A stretch of DNA of 64,000 bases from Lelliottia jeotgali (lineage in GTDB: Bacteria > Pseudomonadota > Gammaproteobacteria > Enterobacterales > Enterobacteriaceae): assembly GCA_002271215.1 (NCBI GenBank), contig CP018628.1:1922001-1986000 (forward strand), written 5' to 3'. How positions within the stretch are numbered: position 1 is the first letter of the stretch; every line of letters starts with the position of its first letter. This document shows positions 1 to 7,737 of this stretch, in pieces. The translations under genes and the position numbers were made by a program. A model generated the notes under the pieces. The model made no database searches. It had not been told where the DNA came from and worked only from the letters and a program-made list of their open reading frames with translations.

Positions 1-1911
1 CTGGTGGCGGTGAAGCATGTGTTTGCCTCACTGTTTAACGACCGCGCGATCTCCTATCGCGTGCATCAGGGCTATGACCACCGTGGCGTGGCGCTCTCTG
101 CGGGCGTGCAGCGTATGGTGCGCTCGGACATCGGCTCATCCGGCGTGATGTTCTCTATCGATACCGAATCCGGCTTCGACCAGGTGGTGTTTATCACTTC
201 CGCCTGGGGTCTGGGCGAAATGGTGGTGCAAGGCGCGGTCAACCCAGATGAATTCTACGTACACAAACCGACGCTGGCGGCTAACCGTCCGTCGATCGTG
301 CGCCGCACAATGGGTTCCAAAAAAATCCGCATGATCTACGCCCCCAGCCAGGAACATGGCAAACAGGTGAAAATCGAAGACGTGCCGCAGGAGCAGCGCG
401 ATCGCTTCTCGCTGACCGATGCGGAAGTTCAGGAACTGGCGAAACAGGCCGTTCAGATTGAGAAACATTACGCTCGTCCGATGGATATCGAATGGGCGAA
501 AGACGGCCACACCGGCAAATTGTTTATCGTGCAGGCTCGTCCTGAAACCGTGCGTTCGCGCGGCCAGGTGATGGAGCGTTACACCCTACATGCGCAAGGC
601 AAAATCGTTGCTGAAGGGCGCGCGATTGGTCATCGTATCGGTGCCGGTCCGGTGAAAGTGATCCACGACATCAGCGAGATGGACCGTATTCAGCCTGGCG
701 ACGTGCTGGTGACGGACATGACCGACCCGGACTGGGAACCGATCATGAAGAAAGCGGCGGCCATCGTCACTAACCGTGGTGGACGTACCTGCCACGCGGC
801 GATCATCGCCCGTGAGCTGGGCATTCCGGCGGTTGTTGGCTGCGGCGACGCCACCGAGCGCATGAAAGACGGCGAGAAAGTCACCGTCTCCTGTGCCGAG
901 GGCGATACCGGCTACGTTTACGCGGATATCCTCGACTTCAGCGTGAAAAGCTCCAGCGTCGACACCATGCCGGACCTGCCGCTGAAGATCATGATGAACG
1001 TCGGTAACCCGGATCGCGCGTTTGATTTCGCCTGTCTGCCGAACGAAGGCGTCGGCCTGGCACGTCTGGAATTTATCATTAACCGTATGATCGGCGTGCA
1101 CCCGCGCGCGCTGCTGGAGTTTGACGACCAGACTCCACAATTGCAGAACGAAATCCGCGAAATGATGAAAGGCTACGACTCGCCGAAAGAGTTCTATGTT
1201 GGCCGTCTGACGGAAGGGATCGCCACTCTGGGCGCGGCATTCTATCCGAAACGTGTGATTGTGCGTCTGTCGGACTTTAAGTCCAACGAATACGCCAACC
1301 TGGTGGGCGGCGAGCGCTACGAGCCGGAAGAAGAGAACCCGATGCTCGGCTTCCGTGGGGCTGGTCGCTACGTGGCCGACAGCTTCCGCGACTGCTTCGC
1401 CCTCGAATGTGACGCGGTAAAACGCGTGCGCAACGAGATGGGGCTGACCAACGTCGAGATCATGATCCCGTTCGTACGTACCGTGGATCAAGCCAAAGCG
1501 GTGGTTGACGAGCTGGCGCGTCAGGGTCTGAAGCGCGGCGAGAACGGGCTGAAGATCATCATGATGTGCGAAATCCCGTCCAACGCCCTGCTGGCTGAAC
1601 AGTTCCTGGAACATTTCGACGGCTTCTCTATCGGCTCGAACGATATGACGCAGCTGACGCTCGGTCTGGACCGCGATTCCGGCGTGGTGTCTGAGTTGTT
1701 CGATGAACGTAACGAAGCGGTGAAAGCGCTGCTGTCGATGTCCATCCGCGCCGCCAAGAAACAGGGCAAATACGTCGGGATTTGTGGGCAAGGCCCATCC
1801 GATCACGAGGACTTTGCCGCATGGCTGATGGAAGAGGGGATCGACAGCCTGTCCCTGAATCCGGATACCGTGGTGCAAACCTGGCTGAGCCTGGCAGAAC
1901 TGAATAAGTAA
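1..1911 (+). CDS. ppsA: Phosphoenolpyruvate synthase, C-terminal part (5' end outside window)
   Basis: Converts pyruvate, ATP and water to PEP, AMP and phosphate for gluconeogenesis in the cytoplasm. About 636 residues are in the window; the E. coli enzyme has 792, so about the first 155 are missing, and the frame is open from base 1. The swivelling phosphohistidine motif [14 protein letters not shown] (bases about 778-819) and the C-terminal GICGQGPSD with the catalytic Cys (about 1780-1806) are present, so the visible part looks functional. After the stop, a short GC-rich stretch resembling the start of a REP element is cut by an insertion sequence at 1941. In E. coli, ppsA is followed on the opposite side by a different set of ydi genes, so this junction is rearranged. 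Confidence 0.97.
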   Translation: MVAVKHVFASLFNDRAISYRVHQGYDHRGVALSAGVQRMVRSDIGSSGVMFSIDTESGFDQVVFITSAWGLGEMVVQGAVNPDEFYVHKPTLAANRPSIVRRTMGSKKIRMIYAPSQEHGKQVKIEDVPQEQRDRFSLTDAEVQELAKQAVQIEKHYARPMDIEWAKDGHTGKLFIVQARPETVRSRGQVMERYTLHAQGKIVAEGRAIGHRIGAGPVKVIHDISEMDRIQPGDVLVTDMTDPDWEPIMKKAAAIVTNRGGRTCHAAIIARELGIPAVVGCGDATERMKDGEKVTVSCAEGDTGYVYADILDFSVKSSSVDTMPDLPLKIMMNVGNPDRAFDFACLPNEGVGLARLEFIINRMIGVHPRALLEFDDQTPQLQNEIREMMKGYDSPKEFYVGRLTEGIATLGAAFYPKRVIVRLSDFKSNEYANLVGGERYEPEEENPMLGFRGAGRYVADSFRDCFALECDAVKRVRNEMGLTNVEIMIPFVRTVDQAKAVVDELARQGLKRGENGLKIIMMCEIPSNALLAEQFLEHFDGFSIGSNDMTQLTLGLDRDSGVVSELFDERNEAVKALLSMSIRAAKKQGKYVGICGQGPSDHEDFAAWLMEEGIDSLSLNPDTVVQTWLSLAELNK

Positions 1912-1940
1912 GATAGATGCCCGGCGGTATGATACTGCCG

Positions 1941-3257
1941 GAGCCTGTCCCTAATTCTGTGTAACTGCCTCCATATTAAAGGTGGTCGCTCAGGCGATCA
2001 CCGAATTCGATAATAAAACGGCTCATCGCCAGCCGCCAGTTCTGGATCGGCATACTCCATTTTTTCGACGCATCCTTGATCGCCAGATAAATTACCTTTC
2101 GTACCGAGTCATCTGTCGGGAACAGCTTGCGCTTTTTAATGGCTGCACGGATCACGCTGTTCAGCGATTCAATTGCGTTCGTGGTATAGATAGCTTTACG
2201 GATATCCGGCGGATAAATGAACAGAGTATTGAGGTTTTCCCAGTGTGCGCGCCAGCTTTTGCTGATTTGCGGATATTTATCGTCCCAGATTTCCACGAAC
2301 GCATCCAGTGCCATCAGCGCTGCCTCTTCGGTCGCGGGGCCTGGTAAATCGCCTTCAGTCCGCTGGTGACGGCTTTGTAGTCCTTCTAGGCCACGTATTT
2401 CAGGCTGTTACGCACCATATGGATGATGCACAGCTGGACATGGGTCTGCGGGAAGACGCTGTTTATCGCATCCGGGAAGCCTTTCATACCGTCCACACAG
2501 GCAATCAGGATGTCCTGAAGGCCACGGTTTTTCAGTTCCGTCAGCACATTCAGCCAGAACTTTGCGCCTTCATTTTCGGCCAGCCACATGCCCAACAACT
2601 CTTTCTGGCCTTCGGTATTGATCCCCAGTGCCAGGAAGACGGCTTTGTTTATTACACTTCCATTATGACGAATTTTAACAACAATGTAGTCCATATAAAC
2701 AATGGGATAAAGCGCATCCAGCTGTCGGTTTTGCCATTCGGTGATCTGCTCTTTTAAGGCGTCGGTGACCTTAGATATCAGCGTAGGTGACACATCGGCG
2801 TCGTACATTTCTTTGAAGGTGGCGACGATTTCGCGGGTGGTCATGCCTTTGGCATTCAGGGATAAAATCTGGCTGTCCATCTGCGTAATGCGCGTCTGAT
2901 GCTTCTTAAACAGCTGCGGTTCGAAGGAGTTTTCACGGTCACGTGGCGTGTTCAGTTTTATCTCGTCGTCATCGCACAACAACGTTTTTGACGAGTAGCC
3001 ATTGCGGGTGTTTGAGCCTGTTTTGGGGGTATTTTTCTCATGCCCGAGATGGTCAGTCAGTTCCGCATTGAGCGCCGTTTCGACAGTTAATTTCGTCAGC
3101 ATACGGGAAAACTGATTGAGATCGGCCTCGGTTTTGAGTCCTTTAGCCAGTTCAGCCGCAAGGGCTTTAAGCTTCTTTTCGTCCATAATTTACCTGTCTC
3201 CATTGTTGGAGTGAACATATCAAAAACAGGCAATTACACAATTTTAATTACAGGCTC
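1941..3257 (-). mobile_element. IS256-family insertion sequence, degenerate
   Basis: Terminal inverted repeats are visible. The left end begins GAGCCTGT at 1941 and continues to TGTGTAACTGCC. The right end, read inward from 3257, begins GAGCCTGT and continues to TGTGTAATTGCC. Length is 1317 bp, normal for IS256 relatives. The transposase gene inside is broken. The flanks (TACTGCCG at 1933-1940, AGAAGGAA at 3258-3265) are not a target-site duplication. Either the element took part in a deletion or recombination after insertion, or the duplication has decayed. Confidence 0.88.
1976..3186 (-). pseudogene. IS256-family transposase, broken by a nonsense codon and a frameshift
   Basis: Mutator-type DDE transposase. 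The first 266 codons (3186 down to 2389) read normally from MDEKKLKALAAELAKGL, with the conserved DYIVVKIR and VDGMKGFPDAI segments. They stop at TAG (2386-2388), where relatives have Trp in KYVAWKDY. A second lesion near 2335-2345, a one-base loss around GCCCCGCGACC, shifts the frame. The last 112 residues (2314-1976), starting MALDAFVEIWDDKYPQ and including TTNAIESLNSVIR, lie in another frame. Two independent lesions make a programmed frameshift unlikely. The element cannot move unless a transposase acts in trans. Confidence 0.9.
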
Positions 3258-3275
3258 AGAAGGAAAGAACGTGTG

Positions 3276-3297
3276 AAAGAAGCCCCATAAGGGGCTT
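3276..3297. terminator. Hairpin terminator after hcp
   Basis: The stem AAGCCCC / GGGGCTT has a four-base loop. On the plus strand it is followed by a T-rich run; on the minus strand it lies just after the hcp stop and is followed by CTTTC. It probably ends the minus-strand effector-lipoprotein-hcp transcript and may work in both directions. Confidence 0.55.
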
Positions 3298-3303
3298 TTC
3301 TTG

Positions 3304-3795
3304 TCATTGTTTCTTCTCTTCTTTTTTCATCCATGAATCCCCGTATTTAATCATCCCTTCTAAATAAAACCACTCAATACCTCTAGACCTAAATGAAACA
3401 GTTTCGAGCATATTAGGATTGTTAGAGCCTGGGATATATGTATGATTTGCAGAGACGCCCATCACTACAACACTCTCAAGATTTATTCTATACACTTCAC
3501 GCTCGATACCAGCTTCATTAATTTCATAATACCTAATCTCTGCTTTCTGTAATCTTTTGCTTTCACAGACACACACAGCTAAATAAGGGCTTATTTTGTC
3601 AATCTGCTTATGAATTACAAAGGGGCTATGTTGTCTTGTTCCTGTCATGCTTCCTGTGTGGCTGTCTACATTCTGATGGACACCATAACTACTACTCATT
3701 ACTTCTATAGCACCCTCTCTACCTAAAGCTGTACATCCACCACTTACTAACATTCCATTTTCATCGTATAAAAACATATAAGCCGGTAATGACAT
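3304..3795 (-). CDS. Orphan Hcp-family type VI secretion tube protein
   Basis: A 163-residue protein resembling Hcp, which forms the inner hexameric tube of the type VI secretion system and can carry small effectors in its lumen. Features shared with enterobacterial Hcp proteins as I recall them: N-terminal MSLPAYMFLYDENG, GREGAIEVMSSSYGVHQ, the central TGTRQHSPFVIHKQIDK, and VVVMGVSANHTYIPGS near the C-terminus. The start at 3795 is preceded by AGGGAAA. It lies 29 bp downstream of a lipoprotein gene and is last in a three-gene minus-strand set. No other T6SS structural genes (tssB/C, vgrG, clpV) are in the window, so it would depend on an apparatus elsewhere. The local DNA is AT-richer than its neighbours, which suggests transfer. 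Confidence 0.8.
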   Translation of the reverse strand: MSLPAYMFLYDENGMLVSGGCTALGREGAIEVMSSSYGVHQNVDSHTGSMTGTRQHSPFVIHKQIDKISPYLAVCVCESKRLQKAEIRYYEINEAGIEREVYRINLESVVVMGVSANHTYIPGSNNPNMLETVSFRSRGIEWFYLEGMIKYGDSWMKKEEKKQ

Positions 3796-4182
3796 TTTTC
3801 ATTTCCCTGTAGTTAATGTTTTACTCATAATTTTATAGCATTCCCATCCGTATCAAGTATGAAGCTATAACGGTATTTAAGCCCATCTAAAATATATAGG
3901 GCTGTATACCTAACACCACTTTTAACATATACATTGAAGCAAGTATTAGGATATGACAAGTTAACAGGTGGATAACCTGAGCTTAGAACTATGTTAGGTT
4001 TATTCCCTTCATATGATTCGAGGTAATATGAAGTTAATACTTCCTTTTTATCTCCACTGTAGCACACTCTATTTCCATTAATACTAATCCAGCCGTCATT
4101 GTCATAAACTGTGACCTGCTCCCCGTTGATTAATACACCGCGATGTTAGTAATGTCTTCATAAGCCACATGAGGACATCCCC

Positions 4183-4446
4183 ATGAAGAAGCGTTTTTCC
4201 GACGAACAGATCATCAGTATTCTCCGCGAGGCCGAAGCCGGGGTTTCTGCCCGTGAGCTCTGCCGTAAGCACGCCATTTCCGACGCCACCTTTTACACCT
4301 GGCGTAAGAAGTATGGCGGTATGGAGGTGCCCGAGGTTAAGCGCCTGAAGTCGCTTGAGGAAGAGAACGCCAGACTCAAGAAGCTACTTGCCGAAGCCAT
4401 GCTGGATAAGGAGGCACTTCAGGTGGCTCTGGGGCGAAAGTACTGA
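4183..4446 (+). CDS. IS3-family transposase OrfA
   Basis: An 87-residue DNA-binding subunit. It begins [20 protein letters not shown], has a helix-turn-helix around residues 20-45 ([24 protein letters not shown]) and a leucine-zipper-like segment ([20 protein letters not shown], about residues 58-77). It recognises the ends of the element and is normally fused to OrfB by -1 frameshifting near the OrfA stop. The GCGAAAG sequence just before the TGA is a plausible slip region. Confidence 0.93.
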   Translation: MKKRFSDEQIISILREAEAGVSARELCRKHAISDATFYTWRKKYGGMEVPEVKRLKSLEEENARLKKLLAEAMLDKEALQVALGRKY

Positions 4447-4478
4447 CGACAGACCAGAAGCGGGAAGCCGTTGAGTTT

Positions 4479-5303
4479 ATGTGTGATGCGACCGGTCTGT
4501 CGCAACGTCGTGCCTGCAGGCTTACAGGTTTGTCCCTGTCGACCTGCCGCTATGAGGCTCAGCGTCCGGCGGCTGATGCGCATTTATCAGGGCGCATCAC
4601 TGAGCTGGCACTGGAGCGCAGGCGTTTTGGCTACCGACGCATCTGGCAGTTACTGCGCCGTGAAGGCCTTCATGTTAATCACAAGCGCGTGTACCGTCTT
4701 TACCACCTTAACGGGCTGGGCGTAAAACGCAGACGACGTCGTAAAGGGCTGGCAACAGAACGTCTGCCGCTGCTCCGCCCGGAGGCGCCCAACCTGACCT
4801 GGTCGATGGATTTTGTCATGGACGCGCTGGCCACCGGTCGCAGGATCAAGTGCCTGACCTGCGTGGACGACTTCACGAAGGAGTGTCTGACAATTACCAC
4901 CGCATTCGGGATTTCAGGCGTTCAGGTCACGCGAATTCTGGACAGCATTGCACTGTTTCGCGGCTATCCGGCGACGATAAGAACTGACCAGGGGCCGGAG
5001 TTTACCTGCAGAGCACTTGACCAGTGGGCTTATGAGCATGGGGTGGAGCTGCGGCTTATCCAGCCGGGCAAGCCAACACAGAACGGATTTATTGAAAGTT
5101 TTAACGGACGATTCAGGGATGAGTGCCTCAATGAGCACTGGTTCAGCGATATCGTTCACGCGAGGAAAACGATTAATGACTGGCGGCAGGATTATAACGA
5201 GTGTCGTCCACATTCATCGCTGAACTACCAGACTCCGGCTGAATTTGCGGCGGGCTGGCGAAACGGGAAATATGAAGAAAAACCAACCGACATTACTAAC
5301 TGA
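4479..5303 (+). CDS. IS3-family transposase OrfB (DDE catalytic subunit)
   Basis: 274 residues from the ATG at 4479; the frame is open further upstream and lies at -1 relative to OrfA, so the natural product is probably an OrfAB fusion. It is a retroviral-integrase-type DDE domain. [10 protein letters not shown] contains the first Asp, [10 protein letters not shown] the second, and [20 protein letters not shown] the Glu region. The tail [21 protein letters not shown] is typical of IS3-family OrfB. The gene is full length and uninterrupted, so the element may be active. Confidence 0.93.
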   Translation: MCDATGLSQRRACRLTGLSLSTCRYEAQRPAADAHLSGRITELALERRRFGYRRIWQLLRREGLHVNHKRVYRLYHLNGLGVKRRRRRKGLATERLPLLRPEAPNLTWSMDFVMDALATGRRIKCLTCVDDFTKECLTITTAFGISGVQVTRILDSIALFRGYPATIRTDQGPEFTCRALDQWAYEHGVELRLIQPGKPTQNGFIESFNGRFRDECLNEHWFSDIVHARKTINDWRQDYNECRPHSSLNYQTPAEFAAGWRNGKYEEKPTDITN

Positions 5304-5396
5304 AGGTTGTATCTAATCCTGGGGGCAGGTCAACTGCTCTATTACCTGAAGGGCAACCTGTCAGAATAAAACAAGCTAAAAGGGTAATAAGCTTTT

Positions 5397-5942
5397 TCAT
5401 TGCGGGAAACTTCCTAAAATCTTTAGATATAAGGGCACCAAATCACTTTCAGGAATAGAAGGGTCATAATCTCTATATTTGAGATTTGCTTTAGTGTTAA
5501 AGAATCCGTAGTGCTTTAATAGCCAGTAATCACTAACTATACAGGCTTGCTGTTCCATTGAATAATCACTGAGAGTAGCCTTATCTAAGCTATAAGTGTA
5601 ATCAGCAGCCCATGAGAAAGCGCCTCTAGTCTTTACCCACATACCCCTTTGCTTTTGCCAGACGTGCATCATTTCATGAAGAAACATGTGTTGCATATCA
5701 ATAGAGGCCATCGAAAAATCCCTTTCATAGACACCTTCCTGAAAATACATTTCCCCGTTAGGGGTCATAGCAGTCAGATTGTCCTGAAGGTTGAAAGGTA
5801 AGTAACTGCCTCTGTGAATCCATACCTGATTGTAATGAATGCTGAAGCTATAGAGAGAACTGGCTAGATTGATTTCACCTAGCTTTAAGAGGCGCATACC
5901 ACCTCTATCTATGCCTGTGTCTTTTACTATCCAGTCATACAT
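5397..5942 (-). CDS. HExxH metallopeptidase, candidate T6SS (Hcp-carried) effector
   Basis: 181 residues with no signal peptide. The start at 5942 has a strong ribosome-binding site (AAGGAGG, eight bases upstream). It carries a zinc-peptidase motif FLHEMMHVWQ (His89, Glu90, His93) and a downstream YSMEQQACIVSDYW in which Glu130 could be the third zinc ligand. It lacks PAAR, MIX or Rhs regions, so it would travel as free cargo. At about 21 kDa it is small enough for an Hcp lumen, and the orphan Hcp gene is in the same operon. The stop overlaps the start of the following lipoprotein gene. The effector call is inference from motif plus context; the target is unknown. The reading frame is intact although its presumed immunity gene is broken. 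Confidence 0.6.
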   Translation of the reverse strand: MYDWIVKDTGIDRGGMRLLKLGEINLASSLYSFSIHYNQVWIHRGSYLPFNLQDNLTAMTPNGEMYFQEGVYERDFSMASIDMQHMFLHEMMHVWQKQRGMWVKTRGAFSWAADYTYSLDKATLSDYSMEQQACIVSDYWLLKHYGFFNTKANLKYRDYDPSIPESDLVPLYLKILGSFPQ

Positions 5943-6146
5943 ATAAAACCCTCCTTAGTGAAGGGATATATTAGCACTGTGAGAGTATGGATCAATTATT
6001 TAGAAAATGAATGAATCAGGGAAATATATAAAAAGAAGTATCTTGAATGAAGGGGTAATTGTTGCTGGAACAACAGAACGGAAAAGCACGTTAATCATGC
6101 TAAACGTGAAAATAGAGAAGCGTTCCCCGTTAAAGGGCGATGAACC

Positions 6147-6253
6147 AAAAAAAAGCCCTTCGTGGGAGAAGGGCAAAGACTACACACAGCAATTCGTTGT
6201 TTCACTCAGGGGATTTCCATGCTTATAAATCAATGTGTTGATTCATAACCGTG
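6147..6253 (-). ncRNA. rprA: RprA small regulatory RNA
   Basis: The minus strand from 6253 reads ACGGTTATGAATCAACA and continues with the stretches GAAATCCCCTGAGTGAAACA and TGCTGTGTGTAGTCTTTGCC. It ends in a hairpin with arms GCCCTTC / GAAGGGC and eight T residues (6147-6154). This matches E. coli RprA almost base for base, including the region that pairs with the rpoS leader to activate its translation. In E. coli, rprA also lies beside ydiK. It depends on Hfq and is induced by the Rcs system. There is no protein-coding gene here; a 73-codon plus-strand frame crossing it is incidental. Confidence 0.92.
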
Positions 6254-6428
6254 AAGTAATAGTAGGTCATGCGACGTTTTAGCGTCGATCAGATTCGTCT
6301 CAATAGTTTAAGAACTATGAAGATTTTGCGAGGTGAATGGCGTGAAGATGCGGGGTGGGGCTGAGAAAAGTCCTAATACAGATTAGCTCGCCTTAAGTAT
6401 CAGGCGGGTTTCCCCGCCTGAGGATTAA

Positions 6429-7535
6429 TTACTGCTTATTCTTATCTTCAAGCTCATGCAGTACCACATCCGGGTCGGTTGCAGGCGCTGGGATTTCGTG
6501 AACCCACGCGGAGAACAGACGCCAGGTCACTGCCAGCAGTACAGGGCCGATAAACAGTCCGATCATGCCAAAGGCAATTAACCCGCCGATGACGCCGGAG
6601 AGGATAAGAATCAGCGGCAAATCTGCACCCATGCGAATCAGCATTGGACGGATAACGTTATCCATTGTTCCTACCACGCAGCTCCACACCAGCAGCACCG
6701 TGCCCCAGGTGGTATCGCCGCTCCAGTAGAGCCAGATAATGCAGGGAATGAGCACTAATAGCGGGCCAAGCTGGACCAGGCAGGTGAGGATCATGATGAC
6801 GGTGAGAATGGTTGCGTACGGCACGCCGGAGATCGCAAGCCCTATCCCGCCGAGAACCGCCTGCACCAGCGCTGTGACTACCACGCCCAGCGCCACGGCG
6901 CGCACGGCTTGCGCCGCCAGTAGCACTGCCGCATCACCGCGAGTCCCCGCGAGGCGCGTCGCAAAATGACGCACGCCATGCGCAACTTGTTCACCGCGCC
7001 AGTAAAGCAGGGCGCTGAAGAGCAGCATCAGGGTACAGTGCATCATAAAGTGGCCGATATTGGCCGCTTGGGCGATAAACCAGGTGGTTGTTGTGCCAAC
7101 GTACGGACGCACTTTCGCCATGATCGCACTGCCGCCCATCTCCAGCAAGCTATGCCAGCCGCTGTAAAGCTTGGCGCCGACCAGTGGAATGCTGTTGAGC
7201 CACGCCAGATCCGGCACGGTCATCTCACCGCTTGTTATCCCGCGGATCACCGGCCCGCTGGTATCGACCAGGCTGTTAACCAGCAGCGCAATCGGAATAA
7301 TGAAGACTAAAAAAAGCAGCAACGCCATCACCAGCACGGCGAGCGTACGGCGACCGAACAACAATTTCTGCAAGCGCAACAGCAGTGGCCAGGTGGCGAC
7401 GACCACCGTACCTGCCCACGCAAATCCAAGGATGAACGGACGAACTATCCATAGACACGCAATGATCATGATGGCTAAAAACAGCACCGACAGCAGTATT
7501 TGCGCAACGTCCCTGGGCTGACGAGAAGTGACCAT
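6429..7535 (-). CDS. ydiK: YdiK, AI-2E-family inner membrane transporter
   Basis: 368 residues, nearly identical to E. coli YdiK from the N-terminus (SRQPRDVAQILLSVLFLAIM). It is a polytopic membrane protein with about eight hydrophobic segments: a pair near the N-terminus (about 12-55), a central long loop, and a dense C-terminal cluster (about 150-340) including LLYWRGEQVAHGVRHFATRL. It belongs to the AI-2E exporter family (PF01594); the substrate of YdiK itself is not established. The start at 7535 has AAGGT upstream. It lies divergent from ydiJ with 202 bp between. A palindrome (CAGGCGGG / CCCGCCTG, about 6400-6421) just after its stop may end transcription. Confidence 0.95.
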   Translation of the reverse strand: MVTSRQPRDVAQILLSVLFLAIMIIACLWIVRPFILGFAWAGTVVVATWPLLLRLQKLLFGRRTLAVLVMALLLFLVFIIPIALLVNSLVDTSGPVIRGITSGEMTVPDLAWLNSIPLVGAKLYSGWHSLLEMGGSAIMAKVRPYVGTTTTWFIAQAANIGHFMMHCTLMLLFSALLYWRGEQVAHGVRHFATRLAGTRGDAAVLLAAQAVRAVALGVVVTALVQAVLGGIGLAISGVPYATILTVIMILTCLVQLGPLLVLIPCIIWLYWSGDTTWGTVLLVWSCVVGTMDNVIRPMLIRMGADLPLILILSGVIGGLIAFGMIGLFIGPVLLAVTWRLFSAWVHEIPAPATDPDVVLHELEDKNKQ

Positions 7536-7737
7536 AAATGAAATTTACCTTAAATGAAGACCAGACAGTCTGGCCAAAACTGAAAACCGCATCCCTTAAT
7601 CATTAGTGATTTCAGCGGTTTTTGACAGGCGAATTCTGCCCGTAATTCTGCTGGGCGTATAAGAAAAAAATGTGATACAACAATTCAAAGGCAAGTACAA
7701 CGCAAACGATAAACAACTCTAATTAGGGTCTTCCGTA

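Larger units (their letters stand above)
4112..5332 (+). mobile_element. IS3-family insertion sequence, IS407-like group
   Basis: The 1221-bp element has terminal repeats starting TGACCTGC. The left end reads TGACCTGCTCCCC from 4112; the right end reads TGACCTGCCCCCA inward from 5332. Both sides are flanked by the 4-bp duplication ACTG (4108-4111 and 5333-5336). It contains two overlapping-frame transposase genes, both intact. The clean duplication and intact genes indicate a simple and probably recent transposition into the lipoprotein gene. Confidence 0.92.
3825..5400 (-). pseudogene. Small lipoprotein (candidate T6SS immunity protein) split by an IS3-family element
   Basis: The gene begins at 5400 (MKKLITLLACFILTGC, a lipoprotein signal with lipobox Cys at residue 16). 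Its ATG overlaps the TGA of the upstream metallopeptidase gene (ATGA), implying translational coupling. At 5333 it is interrupted by an insertion sequence. Removing 4112-5332 and one copy of the ACTG duplication joins ...GNRA to VYDNDGWISINGNRV in frame and restores a 116-residue protein ending GNAIKL at 3825. I infer an immunity role because small periplasmic lipoproteins commonly follow periplasm-acting T6SS effectors and an Hcp gene follows here. The 80-residue downstream fragment lacks a signal sequence, so it should not reach the periplasm. Confidence 0.75.

Noticed and set aside
586..1878. 430-codon frame antisense to ppsA
   Set aside because: It mirrors the GC-rich codons of ppsA, has no SD or recognisable domain, and the sense gene is certain.
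6007..6228. 73-codon plus-strand frame beside rprA
   Set aside because: Its second half runs antisense through the RprA RNA sequence and terminator, and there is no protein-like conservation.
1912..6254. Genomic island with tRNA attachment site and integrase
   Set aside because: No tRNA gene, integrase or flanking direct repeat is visible. The patch is better explained by IS activity and rearrangement.
7694..7712. PurR-like site ACGCAAACG between ydiK and ydiJ
   Set aside because: Only the left half matches the PurR consensus; the right half (ATAAAC) does not.
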